From positions 62,001 through 126,000 of the forward strand of contig NZ_JACXAG020000001.1 of assembly GCF_014773435.2 (NCBI RefSeq): a stretch of DNA of 64,000 bases, written 5' to 3'. This document shows positions 7,938 to 16,123 of this stretch, piece by piece. Made by a program: the position numbers and the translations under genes. How positions within the stretch are numbered: the stretch's first letter is position 1; every line of letters starts with the position of its first letter. This DNA is from Polycladospora coralii. GTDB lineage: Bacteria > Bacillota > Bacilli > Thermoactinomycetales > Thermoactinomycetaceae. The notes beneath the pieces were generated by a model, which made no database searches, was not told where the DNA came from, and saw only the letters and a list, made by a program, of their open reading frames with translations.

Positions 7938-8080
7938 ACCAATGGCTAATCTTGTTGCTTCTCGGATATGATCAAAATGTTTCCAACGGGTGTAATTTGA
8001 ATGGTCGTATGGGAAATTGCTTATCGATATGGATATAATCTGCTTTTTCGAGCTTGGCTACCATAAGCATAATTGTCTGT
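7938..8080 (-). pseudogene. Remnant of a winged-helix regulator
   Basis: Read on the minus strand, about 8070 to 8010 gives KLEKADYIHIDKQF, and after a frame change TTIQITPVG, then after another change FDHIREAT. These match in order the segments SKLEKAGYIHIDKQF, TTIQITPNG and FDHIRELT of the intact regulator at 55710-56039. The copy lacks its N-terminal half and has at least two frameshifts. It lies between the first YVTN gene and a detached YVTN fragment. Confidence 0.6.
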
Positions 8081-8158
8081 CAGATCACATTTGTGTTTAT
8101 TTTCATTTATGGGAGAGCTTTTTCTTTTTTTTTGATATACTGACCGCAAATATAAGTC

Positions 8159-8356
8159 ATCTCAATTGTAGGCGTGGGGACAAATCCATTTAATCTTGAA
8201 ATCACATCTGACGGACAGTATGTTTATGTTGTAAATAGTCAATTTTTTAATTTTTCAGGCGGGAATACGGTTTCCGTGATTGAGACCAAAACCAATCGGG
8301 TCATTTCAACAATAAAAGTGGGTACAGATCCATTCACTATTGGGATAACCTCCTAA
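8159..8356 (+). pseudogene. Detached YVTN propeller fragment
   Basis: About 65 codons that match the second YVTN gene: the first part equals the region near 13878-13990 (NPFNLEITSDGQYVYVVNSQ), the last part equals its final repeat, and the 3' sequence GACCTTTCC after the stop also matches. This looks like a copy shortened by recombination between repeats. There is no ribosome site or proper start. It keeps its own terminator. Confidence 0.75.
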
Positions 8357-8385
8357 TAAATAGACCTTTCCAATATGGAGATGGA

Positions 8386-8406
8386 GCGAGGGCAACCTCG
8401 CTTTTT
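8386..8406 (+). terminator. Terminator, GCGAGG/CCTCGC type, copy 1
   Basis: GCGAGG (8386-8391), loop GCAA, CCTCGC (8396-8401), then five T. The same stem recurs after the second YVTN gene and after the 14545 gene. Confidence 0.8.
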
Positions 8407-8590
8407 CTATACGACAGATTGTACGTTTCCTGGCATGGTAAAGGGGCAACTGATAGGATAAAATATTCAGTAGATAATGCACTTTCAGATACATTTTGGG
8501 AGAAACGGGAAAACAAAGGGTGTCTTAAAAGGCAGACTATCTATTTTTAGAAAGGACTGATATAAGATCAAAAGGACATTATCAAACTTT

Positions 8591-9106
8591 GTGCTCATTT
8601 TCATGCTCATGATATTGACATCATGTCAATCATCAGGAGAAGAAGTACCTGTACAAGACAAAAGCACAAGGGTTGTACAAGATATTTTTAAACACCATTA
8701 CTCCGTATCATTACATCAATTTGGAATGATTATGAAAAAACTGGGGAGTGCCCAAACTGTAGAAGATTTAATTTACGCAAATGGAATGGTAGATGGTTAT
8801 TTAACGAGTAGCTCACTATTTGTTCCCGGAATGACTTTAAATGAGAGCGAGCTGAATCAAATAGTAGATCCATCTATAAGAGAAGATGTATTAACGCTAT
8901 TCAAAAATAAAAAGGCTTACCTTCAAGACTTGAAAAGGTTATTGGATAAAAAAGATTTATCAGGAATACAAGAAAGAAAAGATAAATTTAACGATATTTA
9001 CAAGCTTGAGCGCCAACTGAATGATGATCGCATTGTAACAGGCAAAGATAATGAAAAGTACAAAGAACAATTAGCACAATTGAGCGAAATGATTCGTGTC
9101 AAGTAA
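8591..9106 (+). CDS. Putative lipoprotein of unknown function
   Basis: The N-terminus has a hydrophobic segment ending in the lipobox LTSC, so the mature protein would be lipid-anchored on the outer face of the membrane at that Cys. The remaining 155 residues are helical and charged (KRLLDKKDLSGIQERKDKF). The first standard start is GTG 8591, which leaves no basic residues before the hydrophobic segment and has no ribosome site. An ATC at 8567, in frame, with AAAGGA ten bases upstream, would give the proper start M-K-R-T-L-S-N-F. The start codon may have mutated from ATG, which would make this a weakly expressed or dying gene. Confidence 0.65.
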   Translation: MLIFMLMILTSCQSSGEEVPVQDKSTRVVQDIFKHHYSVSLHQFGMIMKKLGSAQTVEDLIYANGMVDGYLTSSSLFVPGMTLNESELNQIVDPSIREDVLTLFKNKKAYLQDLKRLLDKKDLSGIQERKDKFNDIYKLERQLNDDRIVTGKDNEKYKEQLAQLSEMIRVK

Positions 9107-9141
9107 AAGAAAAATAACAGAATATTCATCTATCCAGTATG

Positions 9142-9162
9142 AGCGCATAAGCGCTATTTTTT
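9142..9162 (+). terminator. Small terminator after the lipoprotein gene
   Basis: AGCGC, loop ATAA, GCGCT, then A and six T. Short but well formed. Confidence 0.65.
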
Positions 9163-9199
9163 ATGCCACCAGGGAGGTGAGGCGAGAGGGAACTAATCG

Positions 9200-9418
9200 A
9201 TGGAACATCTTATGATAATTGAAGCAGAGAAATGAATCTTACACCAAGGTATATCTTTTCCTGATGCTGCAATGAAAATGAAGGATATAAACGAGATATG
9301 CAATCAGACATTGATTTGTTCGTGTGGATTTGAAGTGGGAACTAAATTATGCGAAAATGATTTTTGGGACAGCCTCTTATACTTCCTTTTAATTGACAAT
9401 CTGATAAACACACTTTAA
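9200..9418 (+). pseudogene. Small unknown gene with an in-frame opal stop
   Basis: ATG 9200 follows GAGAGGG by nine bases. The frame has TGA at codon 12 (9233-9235) and then runs open to 9416, giving ISFPDAAMKMKDINEIC and a Cys-containing tail ICSCGFEVGTKLC ending in a hydrophobic stretch. Total 72 sense-or-stop codons. It reads like protein but is interrupted. No family recognised. Confidence 0.35.
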
Positions 9419-9494
9419 CTAGGTTCTGATATCTTTTCCACTTTTCGATAGATCGAAAATATACATGATTACAGTGAAGAGGAGATGTGTTTCG

Positions 9495-9890
9495 GTGCAA
9501 AAAAAGTTAAAGATCCTTTTAATCATTATGTTTAGCTGCTATGTGTTTTTATCTATAGGTCGTTTTACATCTGCTAATGAATATCCAATTACACGAGATT
9601 TAAAAGATGATGTATTAATTGCAACTCTAAGTCCAGCAATCTATTCTTCGATTACTGGACATTATGGAAAAACAAGATTATTTGATTCAGAGAAAATTTT
9701 AAGTATTGAACAGGACGACCCAGGAAGTAATGTGTATACTGTGCAAGTACAGGTAACCTCTTTTGAAGGAGCTCATAATCCCCCTTACGGACTAGAAACT
9801 GTCACTCTTCGTGTGAGTTTCCCTGGAATCACTGTTGTCGATTTCAAACACAAAGTAGTAGATATCAACCCCATACCCCACAAGGGATGA
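9495..9890 (+). CDS. DUF3888 domain protein, secreted
   Basis: 131 residues from GTG 9495, with AGAGGAG about ten bases upstream; ATG 9465 lies before that site. A signal peptide (KKLKILLIIMFSCYVFLSIG) precedes the mature part, which has the family's hallmark stretch FEGAHNPPYGLETVTLR and the acidic first helix RDLKDDVLIATLSPAI. DUF3888 proteins are small exported proteins of Bacillaceae with no known function. Single-gene unit between a decayed gene and a convergent hydrolase. Confidence 0.85.
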   Translation: MQKKLKILLIIMFSCYVFLSIGRFTSANEYPITRDLKDDVLIATLSPAIYSSITGHYGKTRLFDSEKILSIEQDDPGSNVYTVQVQVTSFEGAHNPPYGLETVTLRVSFPGITVVDFKHKVVDINPIPHKG

Positions 9891-9980
9891 AATGACTAAA
9901 CAAGGCAGTGTAGTTATCAGCTAGCTGATTTGTAAGGATTGATCATATCCTTCATCGCTGAACGGGTCCAAGAGATGTTA

Positions 9981-11441
9981 TTATTGATTCACTGTAAAAT
10001 CGACTTCTGGATATTTCTGTCCCAGTTGCGTAAGGATTGATTCATCCGCGCTTTTTAAATGTTGATTAAAGAACGCTAGTGTAAATTCATTGATCACTTG
10101 GTGATTATACATTGGATTTTCGTTTTTCGTTAGAAGTAGAGGACTGTAAAGACTCGAGTCAGTAAAGCTATGATGTCCCGCGTTTGGAATGACTATAGAT
10201 AAACCACCTCCGACAACGCTTTTCAAAAATCTTGCCTCGATCTCATCCATATATTGCTGTAACGCTTCCTTGTTCATACCCATAAGCTGAATCAATTCTT
10301 GATCAGAATATGAGTCAAGAAGCTTATTAACCGTCTCTCCATTCCGAGTAGAATCAGCAGTCATCAGGAAAAACGGCTTTCCCACTCCGTTTTCAGGGAG
10401 CGGTTCTCCAAACAATCCACCATCCATGTCGATGGCAGCTATCACTCGCTTGTCTTTCATCAACATTTGGTAAGCGTTAGCACCTCCAAATGAATGTCCG
10501 AACATACCGACTCGCTCTAAATCAAGCTTACCCGAAAAGCGATTGTCCTGTTTGTTTAATATTTCAAGCTGATCGAGTACAAAAGAGGCATCTGCAGTCC
10601 ATATAGGCATAATCGCATCCATTACTGCAGTGGATATATCTTGATCCTTTTCTATTAATTCAACGGTTCGCCCATCTGGAAATGTCGTCACGCCTGCATA
10701 ATAGGTATGTTCAATGCTGACTACAATATACCCGTGACTGGCAAGTTCCTCAACTTGAAAGATGTTCTGATTACGATGAACGCCAAAACCATGTGAAAAT
10801 AGCAGCACAGGATATGGTTCTTGAACCTGAGATAAAACAGAATCGGTTATAGAATGAGTTTGAACAAAATCAAAATGGTTCATTGTGAAAGGTGGAAGGT
10901 TAAATTGTTTCGCTAGCGTATCTCTCACTTCTGGTACATCATCCAAATAATAGTTGAATGGCTTTTCGGTTTCAGCACTGGCTGGATACCAGATCTTCAC
11001 CATAAGCTCGCGCTTCGCACTTGAATCATCTCCAGATGTTTCCGTACGATTTTTATCAACCCAATGATAGTCTACTGTTCCTACTGAATAGTCTCCCGTT
11101 GGTTCAGGTAGTGAAAATACTGGAAAAACAAGCGGGGGAATAAGAGAAATAATCAGAAAGATGGTGAATAATACGAATTGAGTAGCCACACTGGACCATT
11201 TTCGTCTCATCACTTTATTTCTACCCATATAGAAATAAACCGTTAACAGAACGATCGTAAAGTATGCTGGAATCATACGCCAACTCATACCTTCAATGAT
11301 AATTTGTCCGGCTACCATTGTGTATCCAAGAAACAGGGGCCAAAGTGATCGTATCGTTGAGCCCGCTTTTTGCCTTCTTATAAGCACGCCATACAGCAGT
11401 CCAAAATTGACAATAATTAGCACGATCTCCCAATTTCTCAT
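9981..11441 (-). CDS. Membrane-anchored alpha/beta hydrolase, PAF-acetylhydrolase-like
   Basis: 486 residues. About four membrane helices occupy residues 5-110, followed by an extracellular hydrolase domain of the platelet-activating-factor acetylhydrolase isoform II type. The nucleophile is Ser317 in GMFGHSFGG; the acid is probably Asp338 or Asp340 in AAIDMDGG; the base is His423 or His424 in NAGHHSFTD. The oxyanion segment LFSHGFGVHRNQN is also typical. The family hydrolyses short acyl esters or lipid acyl groups. It stands alone on the minus strand in the accessory region. Confidence 0.88.
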   Translation of the reverse strand: MRNWEIVLIIVNFGLLYGVLIRRQKAGSTIRSLWPLFLGYTMVAGQIIIEGMSWRMIPAYFTIVLLTVYFYMGRNKVMRRKWSSVATQFVLFTIFLIISLIPPLVFPVFSLPEPTGDYSVGTVDYHWVDKNRTETSGDDSSAKRELMVKIWYPASAETEKPFNYYLDDVPEVRDTLAKQFNLPPFTMNHFDFVQTHSITDSVLSQVQEPYPVLLFSHGFGVHRNQNIFQVEELASHGYIVVSIEHTYYAGVTTFPDGRTVELIEKDQDISTAVMDAIMPIWTADASFVLDQLEILNKQDNRFSGKLDLERVGMFGHSFGGANAYQMLMKDKRVIAAIDMDGGLFGEPLPENGVGKPFFLMTADSTRNGETVNKLLDSYSDQELIQLMGMNKEALQQYMDEIEARFLKSVVGGGLSIVIPNAGHHSFTDSSLYSPLLLTKNENPMYNHQVINEFTLAFFNQHLKSADESILTQLGQKYPEVDFTVNQ

Positions 11442-12056
11442 GTTTATGATCTACTCCTAACTCCTCAAGAAATATGTATAAAACGTTGACCATATATCCA
11501 GGTGCAAGTCATCGTATTATTTTTAAATTCACTATAGTGTGTAACTTTTACTTGCTATTGATTTATTTTGTAAATCTATTTTTCATAACCTAAATGTTGT
11601 CGCATGATGGGGTACCATGTGTGTTGAATTCGGTGCTCTTCTTTTAGTCTTATGTTTAATACCATCTAAACGCTATCCACATAAAAAATTAGAACGCGTT
11701 TTCGTCTCAGTTGCTGTACGAAGCCATATGGGGGTGTTTAAATAATTAATCGGGAATTTGAATGTGCTAATCTCCTTTCTTATTTAACGAGTTCAATTTA
11801 ATGATAACATCTTAATTATCTAACACCAATACACGATATAGTTATTTTTATGATTAATCAGTAGTTTCAATGAATTATAATAGGGTACACTTGATTATTA
11901 ACCATAACTTGTAATTTGAATAGTAAAGCTTTTCAATTACGGTAATCTTGCAAACTGTTTTAACAGCGGATGAAGAGAAAAAAATTGTAAAATCAGTAAG
12001 AAATAAATCCGTGCACACGAATAAACTGACCTTCTGTACGGCGATATGAGGGTGGG
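11442..12056. other. Long stretch without an intact gene
   Basis: AT-rich. A 42-codon frame at 11617-11745 (GALLLVLCLIPSKRYPHKKL) ends in a basic tail and looks like the C-terminal scrap of a membrane protein; it has no ribosome site. Another scrap is visible near 11945-12050 (TVLTADEEKKIVKSVRNKS). Both are too short to name. The region appears to be gene debris. Confidence 0.4.
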
Positions 12057-12368
12057 TTATTTTTTGCTTAGTGTGATTGGTATCTGAATTGGAATACGTC
12101 CCGAGAACGAATATACGCCATTCTGAGCAAAAGAAGTGAAAACCGTCGATATTAAGCGAGTGCCCCGCGTGCTTTCATCAAACAAAAAACGCCATGCGGC
12201 TTGATCATTGCCATCGCTTTGCCATATCTCTACTTCCACCACACGAGATGGGACTGGCTCTGCCCACTTCGGCCATCGTGCCCGCGAGTGTATATCATTT
12301 TTAGCTAATGGATAAAGTAAAGCGTGTACTATACAGGATAATTGATGGAGGATCTTCATGAATACCAA
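12057..12368 (-). pseudogene. Fragment of an unknown protein
   Basis: The C-terminal 75 residues on the minus strand read like a folded domain (VEVEIWQSDGNDQAAWRFLF, VFTSFAQNGVYSFSGRIP) and are more GC-rich than their surroundings. The N-terminal part overlaps the control region and start of the crotonase gene and has no credible start, so the 5' end of this gene seems to be lost. Function not recognised. It may be a transferred piece. Confidence 0.4.
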
Positions 12369-13191
12369 AAGTTTAAAAGTACATGTAGAAGACGCAGTTG
12401 CTAATGTTCAAATGGATCATGGTGAAGTGAATCTACTTACTAATGAATTCATTTTAGAATTACAACATATAATCGCTGAGTTGAATAATGACGAACGGAT
12501 TAAAGTCGTCATTTTTCGTTCTATGAATCAACATTTCTTTAGTGCGCATTTAGACCTCAATGTGATTAATCATGAGAAAAAAGGCATTGCTGGGACGAAG
12601 AACTTTATGAACCTGATTGAAGATACCAAAAATATGAGGGCCATTACATTTGCTATTGTGGATGGTATCGCACGAGGTGGAGGAAATGAATTTGTGATGG
12701 CTTGTGACATCGCTTATGGAACAGAGAATGCTGTGTTCGCTCAGCCTGAGATAAATACAAATATTCCTCCTGGTGGTCAGGGGACTGTTCAAGCAGCACT
12801 CCGTTTAGGTCGTACAAGAGCATTGGAATTTCTTCTAACTGGCACTGATATGGATGCTCCTACAGCAGAACGATTTGGTTATATTACTCGCTATATTCCA
12901 TCAAACGCCATTGAGCAAACCCTACAACAAGTGGTAACCCCTTTAACTTTTCTTGATCAACGTAATATTGAAATGATTAAGGAACTTGTTGATTTAGCCA
13001 TAAAGGATGAAAAAGCGGCAATAAAACTTGAAAGAAAAATGTTTACTGAGCGTGCAGGGGAAGGAAAGACACAGTACTTAATAGAGAAACTCTTAAAACA
13101 TGGCGCTCAAACGTCTCGAGAAATTCAAATTAAAGAACTATTAGCAGACGTTGTGGCAGAAGTTACACAAGACATTTCCCTAACTAAATAA
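12358..13191 (+). CDS. Enoyl-CoA hydratase/isomerase family protein
   Basis: 277-residue crotonase-fold protein with GGAGG before the ATG. Both glutamates used by enoyl-CoA hydratases are present, one in GGGNEFVMACD and one in FAQPEIN, and the oxyanion-hole region IARGGGN is intact. The C-terminal half after the PGGQGT loop is less typical, so the natural substrate may not be a fatty enoyl-CoA. It stands five bases before the second copy of the YVTN upstream block and is the only metabolic gene in the decayed region. Confidence 0.85.
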   Translation: MNTKSLKVHVEDAVANVQMDHGEVNLLTNEFILELQHIIAELNNDERIKVVIFRSMNQHFFSAHLDLNVINHEKKGIAGTKNFMNLIEDTKNMRAITFAIVDGIARGGGNEFVMACDIAYGTENAVFAQPEINTNIPPGGQGTVQAALRLGRTRALEFLLTGTDMDAPTAERFGYITRYIPSNAIEQTLQQVVTPLTFLDQRNIEMIKELVDLAIKDEKAAIKLERKMFTERAGEGKTQYLIEKLLKHGAQTSREIQIKELLADVVAEVTQDISLTK

Positions 13192-13196
13192 TAACA

Positions 13197-13259
13197 CACA
13201 CATAGGACAATTTTTGATCGACATAAACTGATCAAAACACGGGTATGGAAAGGAAGTTG
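13197..13259 (+). repeat. Upstream control block of YVTN genes, copy B
   Basis: Second copy of the block at 6839-6901, differing at a few positions. It begins five bases after the crotonase stop and ends at the ribosome site AAAGGAAG of the second YVTN gene. The position right after an unrelated gene shows that the block moved together with the YVTN gene. Confidence 0.8.
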
Positions 13260-13263
13260 ATCT

Positions 13264-14316
13264 ATGCCATTTGTCTATGTTGCAAATTTAGGTATGGGAG
13301 GGGGAAACGTATCGGTCATTGATACAAAGGTGAATCGCCTCATTTCAAATATCCAGGTCGAGGGAAGTCCAGTGGCAACGGTCTTTTCACCCAACGGACA
13401 ATATGGTTATGTTTTAAGCTTAGGATCTCCTGGACATGTCATTGCTATTGATACAAAGGATCACAGTGTGATCGCTCAGATACAGGTCGGGTCAGTCTCT
13501 TTCACTGGTTTTCCAACTACACCAATAGCCATAAGCCATGATGGACAATGGATTTATGTGGCAAATAATGTAAGTAATAACATAACCGTCATTGATTCGA
13601 AAGATCTTCGTGTCATTGCAACTGTTCATGTGAATGATAATCCACGATTTGTAGCGATCACGAAAGACGATCAATTTGTTTATGTGGGGAATACTAATTC
13701 TGCTAATGTAACCGTGATTAAAATCAAGACACATCAAGTAATTTCGACGATACCCGTTGGGGAAGATGTAGCTGAAATTGGAATTACACCAGACGGACAA
13801 TGTGCCTACATCTGTAATTTTGGTAGCAATACGATTTCTGTGGTTGATATTAAAACGAATCAGGTTATCTCAACTGTAGGCGTAGGAGCAAATCCATTTA
13901 ATCTTGAAATCACATCTGACGGACAGTATGTTTATGTTGTAAATAGTCAACTTATGAGTTTTTCAGGTGGCAATACGGTTTCCGTGATTGAGACCAAGAC
14001 CAATCAGGTCATCTCGACAGTAGATGTGGGTGCACAACCACTCACCCTAAAGATTACAGCTGATGATCAATTTGTTTATGTAGCTAACATAGATGGAAAT
14101 ACGATTTCCGTGATTGAAACCAAGAGGAATCAGGTCCTTTCAACTGTAAGAGTCGGTTCAGCCCCATTCAATCTTGCGATCACAGCAGACGGAAAATATG
14201 TTTATGTGAGTAATACAATAGATAATACCACATCCGTGATTGAAACCAAAACCAATCAGGTCATTTCAACAATAGAAGTGGGTTCAAACCCATTAACCCT
14301 TGGCATTACCCCCTAG
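13264..14316 (+). CDS. YVTN-family beta-propeller protein, second copy
   Basis: 350 residues, eight YVTN-type repeats with the same order as the protein at 6906 (MPFVYVAN start, SVIDTKVNRLISNIQ, then ITSDGQYVYVVN). The two are paralogues that also share the 63-bp upstream block. No signal peptide; the glycine-rich GMGGGNVS loop near the start is special to this copy. Function unknown; a surface or spore-layer role is only a guess from the neighbour at 14545. Confidence 0.85.
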   Translation: MPFVYVANLGMGGGNVSVIDTKVNRLISNIQVEGSPVATVFSPNGQYGYVLSLGSPGHVIAIDTKDHSVIAQIQVGSVSFTGFPTTPIAISHDGQWIYVANNVSNNITVIDSKDLRVIATVHVNDNPRFVAITKDDQFVYVGNTNSANVTVIKIKTHQVISTIPVGEDVAEIGITPDGQCAYICNFGSNTISVVDIKTNQVISTVGVGANPFNLEITSDGQYVYVVNSQLMSFSGGNTVSVIETKTNQVISTVDVGAQPLTLKITADDQFVYVANIDGNTISVIETKRNQVLSTVRVGSAPFNLAITADGKYVYVSNTIDNTTSVIETKTNQVISTIEVGSNPLTLGITP

Positions 14317-14429
14317 ATAAATTGACCTTTCCAGCGAATTCTTTTCAGCCAAAGCCGAAACATGAAACATCGGAGAATCATGTGGAGACTCCACAAAGCC
14401 CTAATTACAGAATTGGGGGTATATATCAG

Positions 14430-14450
14430 GCGAGGACAACCTCGCTTTTT
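14430..14450 (+). terminator. Terminator, GCGAGG/CCTCGC type, copy 2
   Basis: GCGAGG (14430-14435), loop ACAA, CCTCGC (14440-14445), five T. Same stem as copy 1. Confidence 0.8.
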
Positions 14451-14497
14451 ATTATGCAATCGTGCAATAGGTATTGATCACACATTATAAGACTATG

Positions 14498-14506
14498 CAT
14501 ACAATA
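14498..14506 (+). promoter_or_regulatory. Possible sigma-K-like -10 element
   Basis: CATACAATA fits the published CATAnnnTA -10 element of the late mother-cell sigma-K, and also resembles the sigma-E -10. A CACA sequence about 16 bases upstream could be the weak -35. The ribosome site AGGAGGTG of the next gene follows at a suitable distance. Evidence is motif-based only. Confidence 0.35.
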
Positions 14507-14544
14507 ATAATAGATTTATAGCTTTTTAATTAGGAGGTGTATGT

Positions 14545-14994
14545 ATGGCTCAAGCTAGTTCATTATATGTGTATGATAATGTCCTTCAAGTTCTTAGTGC
14601 TGGTGAGGCAGTAGCATTCCCAAAAATAGGCGCACAAGAAAATATGGTGATATCTCCCGATGGTACTACAGTGACATTCAAGAAGGCTGGTAATCATGCT
14701 GTTCTTGTCGCACTAGCTGTAAAGGCTTTAGTTGGTGCTAATAATAAGTATCACCATAGAGTGGGTTTCGAATTGAATGGTGCTCTGTTAGATCAATCTG
14801 TTTTTGCTACTGAAGTTGTTAATGATTCAGCTGTAGATGATGAGAGAAGAGCTCAACTAGTAAATAAAGTTATTCATTATTTTAATGAAGGGGATACACT
14901 TAGAGTGCTCTATCTATCAGGTGGTATGTTAGATCCAGACTTTGATTTCGGATTAAATACAGTGTGCGCTTCATTAAAATGTGCAGAACAGTAA
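14545..14994 (+). CDS. Jelly-roll (C1q/TNF-like) protein, possibly spore surface
   Basis: 149 residues with an excellent AGGAGGTG ribosome site. The pattern ISPDGTTVTFKKAGNHAVL followed by a YHHRVGFELNG strand and FNEGDTLRVLYLSGG resembles the C-terminal beta-sandwich of BclA-type exosporium glycoproteins, which is related to C1q/TNF folds. There is no collagen-like Gly-x-y region and no signal peptide. The possible sigma-K promoter and its own terminator would fit a spore-layer gene. Family assignment is by pattern, so moderate. Confidence 0.5.
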   Translation: MAQASSLYVYDNVLQVLSAGEAVAFPKIGAQENMVISPDGTTVTFKKAGNHAVLVALAVKALVGANNKYHHRVGFELNGALLDQSVFATEVVNDSAVDDERRAQLVNKVIHYFNEGDTLRVLYLSGGMLDPDFDFGLNTVCASLKCAEQ

Positions 14995-15072
14995 TGCCAG
15001 CCCAATGATAAAGATAGTATGTCTGTAAAATGATAGGAGATGGGGTAACATCACATCTCCTGAGTTGTTTTA

Positions 15073-15093
15073 GCGGGGGAAACCTCGCTTTTT
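15073..15093 (+). terminator. Terminator, GCGAGG/CCTCGC type, copy 3
   Basis: GCGGGG (15073-15078) pairs with CCTCGC (15083-15088) through one G-T pair, followed by five T. Third relative of this stem within 7 kb. Confidence 0.75.
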
Positions 15094-15260
15094 CTATGCA
15101 ACAAATTGAGCTCAGCTACGTTTGGTTGCAAAAGAAGGTACGCCATAAATATTCAATATGTTAGCCACCATCGGTAAAAAGGTCCCCCTACATCAAAAGT
15201 TATAGGTCAGATCATCTTGATTTTAGGTCTCTAGGGGTCATTGCACTTGAGGAAAGCCGG

Positions 15261-15289
15261 TTCAACTGCTTCTCTGATTTATGTATAAT
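15261..15289 (+). promoter_or_regulatory. Sigma-A-type promoter of the metallo-hydrolase gene
   Basis: TTCAAC at 15261-15266, 17-bp spacer, TATAAT at 15284-15289. The -10 is perfect, the -35 is weak. The start codon lies about 40 bases downstream. Confidence 0.6.
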
Positions 15290-15332
15290 GGTTGTATGAA
15301 GCATCTGGTCAAGGTGCAGGATGGAGGAAAAA

Positions 15333-16019
15333 ATGAAGATAATAGAGCTACCCATTGCATTTGAATTTAATAAACAAAAAAATTACATTTACCCTAGCTT
15401 AATCATTTTGGAAAATGAACTCACTCTGGTCGATACAGGATATATGAACTTCCTACCTTTAATTGAAAATGAAATAATGAAAAATGGATATGAAATGAAG
15501 AATTTAAAGAACATCATCATTACTCACTATGATGATGATCATATCGGGGCACTATATGATTTCAAAGAGAAGTATCCTTGGATTAACCTTATAGCTAGTG
15601 ATAGAGAATCAAAATACATTAGTGGTGAAGTGAAATCAGAGAGATTGGTACAAGCCGAGGAAACGATAGAATATATGTCAAATACAGAAATTGAGTTTGG
15701 CAAATGGTTTATTGAACAATTAAATCAATTAAAGCATGTTTCAATCGATGAGAAGGTACAGGATGGTGATATGATTCTCGATAACAACTGTAGAGTAGTA
15801 GCCACACCTGGCCATACTTCAGGACATATTTCGTTATATTTTCCAAGATTAAATAGTGTCATTACAGGTGATGCAGCTGTTCATGAGAATCAAGAATTAA
15901 TCATTGCTAACCCACAATTTTGTTTAAATTTAGAGAAAGCACAACAGTCTTTGATAAAGATTAAAAATCTGAAAGCGGAAACTTACTATTGTTACCATGG
16001 TGGAAAAGTTCATTTCTAA
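15333..16019 (+). CDS. MBL-fold metallo-hydrolase
   Basis: 228 residues of the metallo-beta-lactamase superfamily. The metal site is seen as THYDDDHIG (a THxHxDH variant with Tyr and Asp in place of the first His-x-His pattern), then TPGHTSGH and ITGDAAVH. The second His of the normal HxH is replaced by Asp, which also occurs in some family branches. Start ATG 15333 follows GGAGG; ATG 15321 lies inside that site. Likely a cytosolic hydrolase of an ester, lactone or thioester; substrate unknown. Confidence 0.85.
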   Translation: MKIIELPIAFEFNKQKNYIYPSLIILENELTLVDTGYMNFLPLIENEIMKNGYEMKNLKNIIITHYDDDHIGALYDFKEKYPWINLIASDRESKYISGEVKSERLVQAEETIEYMSNTEIEFGKWFIEQLNQLKHVSIDEKVQDGDMILDNNCRVVATPGHTSGHISLYFPRLNSVITGDAAVHENQELIIANPQFCLNLEKAQQSLIKIKNLKAETYYCYHGGKVHF

Positions 16020-16043
16020 TCTAATACTATATGATGTTTAAAA

Positions 16044-16088
16044 AACCGATGGAGCGAGCTGAATGCATGGCTGCTTGCTCCATCGGTT
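16044..16088. terminator. Hairpin between convergent genes
   Basis: AACCGATGGAGC (16044-16055) pairs perfectly with 16077-16088. It is bordered by an A run on the left and T-rich sequence on the right, so it can serve both the plus-strand hydrolase gene and the minus-strand copper protein gene. Confidence 0.7.
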
Positions 16089-16123
16089 CTTCATTTCATT
16101 CTGATCACATTTTGGCTACGAAG

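Noticed and set aside
9890-9980. Palindrome TCAGCTAGCTGA near 9920 as a terminator
   Set aside because: Only six base pairs with no loop and no T run, so it cannot end transcription.
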